NCBI RefSeq assembly: GCF_001515525.1
Contig: NZ_BCNQ01000012.1
Span: 1 to 64,000, forward strand
Direction of reading: 5' to 3'
Length of the DNA stretch: 64,000 bases
Source: Piscicoccus intestinalis NBRC 104926
Lineage (GTDB): Bacteria; Actinomycetota; Actinomycetes; Actinomycetales; Dermatophilaceae
Shown piece after piece: positions 59,271-64,000 of the stretch (its first letter is position 1; each line of letters starts with the position of its first letter). The notes under the pieces were generated by a model, which did not search any database, was not told where the DNA came from, and worked only from the letters and a program-made list of their open reading frames with translations. Both the position numbers and the translations under genes were made by a program.

Positions 59271-61085
59271 TCACCGCATCGTGGGCGTGTTCTCCAACAG
59301 CCGCTTGGTGTACTCCTGCTGCGGGTTTTCCATGACGTCGACGACGAAGCCCTGCTCGACGACGCGGCCGGCCTGCAGCACCTGCACGCGGTCGGCGATG
59401 GAGCGCACGAGGGCGAGGTTGTGCGTGACGAACAGCATGGAGATGCCCCGTTCACGCTTGAGCCGATCGAGCATGTCGACGATCGAGCCCTGCACCGACA
59501 CGTCCAGGGCGGAGGTGATCTCGTCGCACACGAGCACCTCGGGCTCCGCGGCGAGCGCCCGCGCGATCGCGACGCGCTGGCGTTCGCCGCCGGAGAGCCG
59601 GCTCGTGCGGTACTTCAGCACCGTCGGCCCGAGCGCCACGGCGTCGAGCAGCTCGACGACCCGGTCGGTGGCCTCCTTGCCCTTGGCCAGACCGAACAGC
59701 TCCATCGGCCGCTTGACGATCTGCTCGATCGTCAGCCGCGGGTTCAGCGACAGGTACGGATTCTGGAAGATGTACTGAATGCGCTTGCGGTCCTCGGCAC
59801 TTCGCTGCCGGGCCCCGCGGGCCAACTCGTGCCCGTCGAGCACGACCTTGCCCTTCCACTCCTTGCTGAGCCCGCCGATGGCGCGCGACGACGTCGTCTT
59901 GCCGGAGCCCGACTCCCCGACGAACGCGAGCACCTCCCCACGCGCGAGGTCGAAGTTGACGTCGAAGACGACCTGTTTGCGCCCGTAGAACACGTCGAGG
60001 TGCTCGACCGCGAGCACGATGTCGCGGTCGCGGCGCGGGTCGGTGTCCGGCACGTCTCCGGTCTCGATGCTCCACGACGGCAGCTCGTCGGCGCGGATGC
60101 AGCGCACCCAGTGCCCGGGCGACACCTCCACCGAACCGATCTCGCGCGCCCCGCACTCCTCGACGGCGAACTCGCAGCGCGTGTGGAACCGGCATCCGCC
60201 CGGCCGACGCCCCGGCCCGGGCGTGCTGCCCGGGATGCCCGACAGCGCCCGCGCCGAGCTCAGGTGCGGGATCGCGTCGAGCAGCGCCCGCGTGTACGGG
60301 TGCCCCGGCGAATGGAAGATCTCTTCGCGCGCGCCGATCTCGGCGATCTGACCGGCGTACATGACCGCCACGCGGTCGGCGAGATTGGCGACCACCGCGA
60401 GGTCGTGGGTGACGTACAGCGCCGCGACGCCGTGCGATTCGCACAACGACTTGACGGTGCGCAGCACGAGTCCCTGGGTCGTCACGTCGAGACCGGTCGT
60501 CGGCTCGTCGAGCACGAGCACCCTCGGCCGGGGCAGGAACGCCATCGCGAGCGCCACCCGCTGCACCTGCCCGCCGGAGAGCTGGTGGGGGTAGCGGGCG
60601 AGAAACTCGTCGTCGTCGGGCAACCCGACCTCGCGCAGCCCCTCCCGGGCCCGCGACAGCCGCTCCGCCGACGTGCCCTCGCCGCGCAGCTCGAGGTACT
60701 CCACGAGCTGGCGGCCGATGCGGATCGCCGGGTTGAGCGCGGCCGCCGGGTCCTGCGGCATGTACGCCACCTCGTGCCCCCGCATCGCGCGCACGCCGCG
60801 GGCGTCGAGCGTGAGGATGTCGCGCCCGCCGAGCTCGACCGTCCCCGCGTCGATGGCCGCCCCGGCCCGGCTGTAGGCGAGCATCGCCGTGCCGATCGTC
60901 GTCTTCCCGGAGCCCGATTCGCCGACGAGCCCGAGGATCTCACCGGGCCGCAGCCGCAGTTCGATGTCGTCGACGACGTCCAGGCCCTTGGTCTCGCGGC
61001 CGGTGAGCACGACGCGCAGGCCGTTGACGTAGACGCCGCCGGACGCGTCCGGCTCGACGGGGGGCGAGGTGGGTTCGGCGCTCAT
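59271..61085 (-). CDS. Dipeptide/oligopeptide ABC transporter, fused double ATPase
   Basis: 604 residues combining DppD- and DppF-type ATPases in one chain. First Walker A GESGSGKTT at 55-63 and signature LSGGQ at 169-173; second Walker A at 390-398 with signature LSGGE. The inter-domain oligo_HPY cysteine cluster (Cys298, Cys304, Cys311, Cys329) closes the first domain. ATG at 61085 overlaps the permease stop. It energises uptake of peptides or nickel by the upstream permeases. Confidence 0.93.
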   Translation of the reverse strand: MSAEPTSPPVEPDASGGVYVNGLRVVLTGRETKGLDVVDDIELRLRPGEILGLVGESGSGKTTIGTAMLAYSRAGAAIDAGTVELGGRDILTLDARGVRAMRGHEVAYMPQDPAAALNPAIRIGRQLVEYLELRGEGTSAERLSRAREGLREVGLPDDDEFLARYPHQLSGGQVQRVALAMAFLPRPRVLVLDEPTTGLDVTTQGLVLRTVKSLCESHGVAALYVTHDLAVVANLADRVAVMYAGQIAEIGAREEIFHSPGHPYTRALLDAIPHLSSARALSGIPGSTPGPGRRPGGCRFHTRCEFAVEECGAREIGSVEVSPGHWVRCIRADELPSWSIETGDVPDTDPRRDRDIVLAVEHLDVFYGRKQVVFDVNFDLARGEVLAFVGESGSGKTTSSRAIGGLSKEWKGKVVLDGHELARGARQRSAEDRKRIQYIFQNPYLSLNPRLTIEQIVKRPMELFGLAKGKEATDRVVELLDAVALGPTVLKYRTSRLSGGERQRVAIARALAAEPEVLVCDEITSALDVSVQGSIVDMLDRLKRERGISMLFVTHNLALVRSIADRVQVLQAGRVVEQGFVVDVMENPQQEYTKRLLENTPTMR

Positions 61086-61909
61086 CACTCGCCTCCCTTT
61101 CCGGCGACCTGCGTGACGCCGTCGGCGAGCAGGTTGGTGCCGATCGTGAAGATGCCGATGACGATGACGGGCAGCACGACCGCCCACGGCTGCACGAGCA
61201 GCGCGAGCCGATTCTCGTTGATCATCTGACCCCAGTCGGCGGCGCCGGGGTTGGTGGAGAAACCGAGGAAGCCGATGCCCGCGACCATGCCGATCGAGTA
61301 CGTCAGTCGCAGGCCCGCCTCCGCGAGCAGGGGCGCGCTCATGTTCGGCAGCACCTCGAAGAGGATGACCCGCAGCCGGGATTCGCCGAGCGCCTCGGCG
61401 GAGGTGACGAAGTCGCGCGGCACGATGCCGAGCGCCACACCGCGGGCCACGCGGGCCACGCGCGGGGCGTGCGAGATGCCGACGATGAGCACGATCATCC
61501 ATGCCGCCGGCTGGTCGACGGCGCTGAGCACGAGCAGCGCGAGCAGGATCTGCGGAAACGCCAGCGCGACGTCGTTGAGCCGCATGAGCGTCTCGTCGAG
61601 CCAGCCGCCGGCGTACGCGGCGATGACGCCGATGAGCACGCCGACCACGATGCCGAGCACCGTCGCCAGCAGCGAGATGAGCAGGATCGAACGCCCGCCG
61701 GCCAGCACCCGGGAGAACACGTCCTGCCCGAGGTAGTCGGTGCCGAAGAAGGAGTCGGCGGTGAACGGCCGGCCGACGATGTCGTACTGGCCGTGCGGGG
61801 CGATCCACGGGCCGACGATCGCGAGCAACGTGATGAGCACGGTGATCGTCAGGCCGACGACGAGTCGGCCGGAACGCAGGTAGGGGCGCAGCCCAGGCGA
61901 CACAGTCAT
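61085..61909 (-). CDS. Dipeptide/oligopeptide ABC permease, DppC type
   Basis: 274 residues with six helices, preceded by the OppC_N-type leader (FGTDYLGQDVFSRVLAGGRSILL). The EAA-type loop ALGESRLRVILFEVLPNMSAPLL contacts the ATPase. It overlaps DppB's stop by 4 bp and the ATPase start by 1 bp. Confidence 0.92.
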   Translation of the reverse strand: MTVSPGLRPYLRSGRLVVGLTITVLITLLAIVGPWIAPHGQYDIVGRPFTADSFFGTDYLGQDVFSRVLAGGRSILLISLLATVLGIVVGVLIGVIAAYAGGWLDETLMRLNDVALAFPQILLALLVLSAVDQPAAWMIVLIVGISHAPRVARVARGVALGIVPRDFVTSAEALGESRLRVILFEVLPNMSAPLLAEAGLRLTYSIGMVAGIGFLGFSTNPGAADWGQMINENRLALLVQPWAVVLPVIVIGIFTIGTNLLADGVTQVAGKGGE

Positions 61910-62985
61910 GACGAGATCGCCGTCCTCGCACGGGGGTTGACCAGGATCGAGAGGATGTCGGCGATGAGGTTCACACCGACGTAGACGCCCGCGATGATCA
62001 TCGCCAGCGCCTGCACCACCGGGAAGTCGCTGTTGCGCACCGCGTCGACGAGGCTGGCGCCGATGCCGGGGTAGGCAAAGAGGTACTCGACGATGACGAT
62101 TCCGCCCGCGAGCCAGGCGAACTGCAGCGCGATCACCTGGATGCCGGGCACGATCGCGTTGCGCAGCGCGTGGCGTCGCATGACGATCGCCTCCGGCACG
62201 CCCTTGAGCCGGGCCAGCTCGACGTAGTCGGAGTCGAGCACCTCCAGCAGGCTGGCGCGCACGATGCGGGAGACGTACGGGGAGACCGCGATGACGAGCG
62301 TGAGCACCGGCAGGATCATCGAGGCGGGGTTGGCCCAGGGGGGCGCACCGCCTCCGGCGATCGTCACGGCGGGCAGCACGTGCAGCACGGTGGTGGAGAA
62401 GACCGCCACGAGCAGGATGCCGACAACGAACTCCGGCAGCCCGGCGAGGGTGAGCAGGATGACCTGGATGACGCCGTCCGCGCGCCGCCCGCGGTAGTTG
62501 GCCGAGATCATCGCGATGACGATGGCCAGCGGGATCATGATCGCGGCGGCGATGAGCACGAGCACCGCCGAGTTGAGCACGCGGCTGCCGATGAGCTCCC
62601 CGACCGGAGTCTGATTGACGACCGAGCTGCCGAGGTTGCCGGTGAGCAGGTCACCGAGCCAACCGAAGTAGCGCATGAGCACCGGCTCGTCGAGGCGAAG
62701 TTGCTCGCGGATCATGGCGACCCGCTCGGGGCTGGTCTCGTAGTCGCGGCCGAGGATCGCGCGCACCGGGTCGCCGAGCGCGGCGGTGGCCAGGTAGACG
62801 ACCAGCGAGCACAGCCACAAGGTGAGCAGGGCCAACAGCAGCCGGCGGCCCAGCCACACGGCCCAGTTCAGCACGCCGGGCCGCCGCGAGGGCCGCTTCG
62901 CGCCACCGGAGGCGGTGGCACCGGCCGGTGAAGAAGCGGTCGTGTCAACGGAATCGGTCATCGTCTCGGTGGGTTTGTCGGTCAT
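61906..62985 (-). CDS. Dipeptide/oligopeptide ABC permease, DppB type
   Basis: About 359 residues; a polar N-terminal stretch (residues 1-40, Thr/Ser/Ala-rich) precedes six helices. RLKGVPEAIVMRRHALRNAIVPGIQVI is the EAA loop of DppB permeases. ATG at 62985 overlaps the binding-protein stop and has GGAGG 4 nt upstream; GTG at 62988 is the alternative. Confidence 0.92.
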   Translation of the reverse strand: MTDKPTETMTDSVDTTASSPAGATASGGAKRPSRRPGVLNWAVWLGRRLLLALLTLWLCSLVVYLATAALGDPVRAILGRDYETSPERVAMIREQLRLDEPVLMRYFGWLGDLLTGNLGSSVVNQTPVGELIGSRVLNSAVLVLIAAAIMIPLAIVIAMISANYRGRRADGVIQVILLTLAGLPEFVVGILLVAVFSTTVLHVLPAVTIAGGGAPPWANPASMILPVLTLVIAVSPYVSRIVRASLLEVLDSDYVELARLKGVPEAIVMRRHALRNAIVPGIQVIALQFAWLAGGIVIVEYLFAYPGIGASLVDAVRNSDFPVVQALAMIIAGVYVGVNLIADILSILVNPRARTAISS

Positions 62986-64000
62986 CACGCCTCCTGCACG
63001 AACGAGACGTTCTTGAAGCCGAACGCGTCACACGGCATGTACCGGTGCGGCTTGAGGCCGGTGGTGAGGTTGGAGTACGCGTCGACCTGGTTGCGGAACC
63101 CCCAGATGATGAATCCTCCTCGGTTCCATTCGATCTCCTGGGCCTGGCGCTGCAGTTCGTAGCGTCGGTTGTCGTCGACCTCCTGGCCGGCCCGGGTGAC
63201 GATGTCGATGAACTCCGGGTCGTTGAAGTGGGTCTCGTTGTAGGGCGAGCTCGGCAGCGACGAGGAGGAGACCTGCGGCAGGTAGTTGCGGGTGTTCCAG
63301 AAGTCCTGCGCGAACGGCCACGACAGGTACTGCTCGCCGTAGAACGTGTTCGGGTCGGCGCGGTTGAGGCGCACGCTGACTCCGGCCTCGCGGGCCTGCT
63401 CGACGAAGAGGTTGGCGGACTCGACGGCGCCCGCACCGACTCCGCTGGAGGTGACGAGCTCGACCTGCAGGTCGGACTGGCCGGCCTGACGCAGCAGCGA
63501 CTTGGCCTGGTCGATGTCGCGGGTGCGCTGCGGCAGGTCGTGGGCGTAGCCGGGGTCGAAGGGTGCGTACAGGTCGTTGGCGATGGAGCCGTAGCCGTTG
63601 AGGGCCTGGTCGATCATCTGCTGGCGGTCGACGATGAGCCGCAGCGCCTGCCGCACCCGCACGTCGCTGAACGGGGCGACGTCGACGCGCATCGTGAACG
63701 GCACCCAGGCCCCGGCCTCGGCGACCAAGGCGGTGGCGCCCTGGTTGCCGATGGTGTGCGCGAGATACGTCGGCAGGTTGTCGACGCTTTGCACCTGACC
63801 CGCGAGCAGCGCGTTCACCTTGGCCGCGTCGTCGGCGAAGTTGTAGACGAACAGCTCGTCGACGAAGGCCGGTCGCTCCCAGTAGTTGTCGTGCCGCAGG
63901 AAGTGCGACAGCTGGCCGGGCACGAAGCGGTCGGCCTTGAACGGGCCGGTGCCGACCGGTTTCGCCAGGTCGAAGTCGGTGGGGATGATGCCGACGGTGT
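62985..64000 (-). CDS. Family 5 peptide-binding protein, N-terminus beyond the window
   Basis: C-terminal about 338 residues of an SBP_bac_5 protein: GTGPFKADRFVPGQL, HDNYWERPAFVDELFVYNFADDAAKVNALLAGQ and RVRQALRLIVDRQQMI are its family motifs. It captures peptides, nickel chelates or similar for the downstream permeases. The frame is open to the right edge. An in-frame GTG at 63923 is internal. Confidence 0.93.
   Translation of the reverse strand, partial: TVGIIPTDFDLAKPVGTGPFKADRFVPGQLSHFLRHDNYWERPAFVDELFVYNFADDAAKVNALLAGQVQSVDNLPTYLAHTIGNQGATALVAEAGAWVPFTMRVDVAPFSDVRVRQALRLIVDRQQMIDQALNGYGSIANDLYAPFDPGYAHDLPQRTRDIDQAKSLLRQAGQSDLQVELVTSSGVGAGAVESANLFVEQAREAGVSVRLNRADPNTFYGEQYLSWPFAQDFWNTRNYLPQVSSSSLPSSPYNETHFNDPEFIDIVTRAGQEVDDNRRYELQRQAQEIEWNRGGFIIWGFRNQVDAYSNLTTGLKPHRYMPCDAFGFKNVSFVQEA

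Noticed and set aside
58928-59455. 175-codon frame upstream of the HNH gene
   Set aside because: Its N-terminal part is antisense-frame shadow of the ATPase gene and the rest lies in the spacer; I could not support it, though the lower-G+C part may be a conserved flank.

Overview
The window is one contiguous stretch of very GC-rich chromosome (roughly 70% G+C by eye) from an actinomycete. The lineage signs are two mycothiol-type DinB/maleylpyruvate isomerase proteins, an F420 (deazaflavin)-type Ddn-like oxidoreductase, a 13E12/DUF222 HNH endonuclease, a two-domain LytR_C wall protein, a LysG/LysE pair, and many starts with a TAnnnT hexamer 6-8 nt upstream, as in leaderless actinobacterial mRNAs. 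Gene content fits a Micrococcales-type organism, but no rRNA or other marker fixes the family. I see no tRNA, rRNA, CRISPR array, prophage or intact insertion sequence. Most of the window reads as ordinary chromosome.

Layout. 1-9.6 kb: end of an unknown gene, a stand-alone PTS EIIA, homocysteine methyltransferase, an orphan sugar-type solute-binding protein coupled to an NCS1-like permease, an AEC permease, YqeY, a LytR_C protein and a Gfo/Idh/MocA oxidoreductase. 9.8-16.7 kb: a very long Orn/Lys/Arg decarboxylase-fold enzyme, GltS, YbaK, a GH13 enzyme and a DUF2237 protein. 16.9-25.7 kb: SRPBCC protein, serine hydrolase, APC permease, an unknown polytopic membrane protein, Nudix, HAD, an FMN reductase, a NUC1-type nuclease without visible signal peptide, and HU. 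25.9-34.7 kb: a repeat-built lipoprotein, an unknown protein, two mycothiol-type enzymes, lysG/lysE, a class B PBP, a GntP permease and a flavodoxin-like protein. 34.7-37.6 kb: an electron-transfer operon (ferric-reductase-like protein, FMN-binding protein, ApbE with an apparent frameshift). 37.9-46.9 kb: HtrA-like protease, hydrolase, CDF transporter, a TetR/Ddn pair with twin operators, a regulator operon with two membrane proteins, MarR/P450 and a TSUP permease. 47-50.7 kb: an overlapping ABC-permease-ABC-permease array. 51-53.6 kb: DenD-like dehydrogenase, a tandemly duplicated spacer and a quinone reductase. 53.7-58.9 kb: a 1148-residue histidine-rich/propeller-like/DUF3604 protein and the 13E12 HNH gene. 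59.3-64 kb: an oligopeptide-type ABC operon running off the right edge.

The signals least explained by ordinary annotation lie between genes. Three families of dispersed inverted repeats recur: family A, exactly 111 bp in all four copies; family B, about 60 bp hairpins, three copies; family C, exactly 60 bp, two copies. All sit outside genes. One family A copy has been amplified with its flank and the 3' end of the neighbouring gene in a 242-bp tandem duplication. Further sites include paired operators at TetR and at the winged-helix regulator operon, three 11-bp direct repeats upstream of the protease, and a 37-bp near-perfect palindrome downstream of HU. The most unusual protein is the His-rich DUF3604 fusion; the most unusual pairing is the non-lipidated solute-binding protein with an NCS1-like permease.
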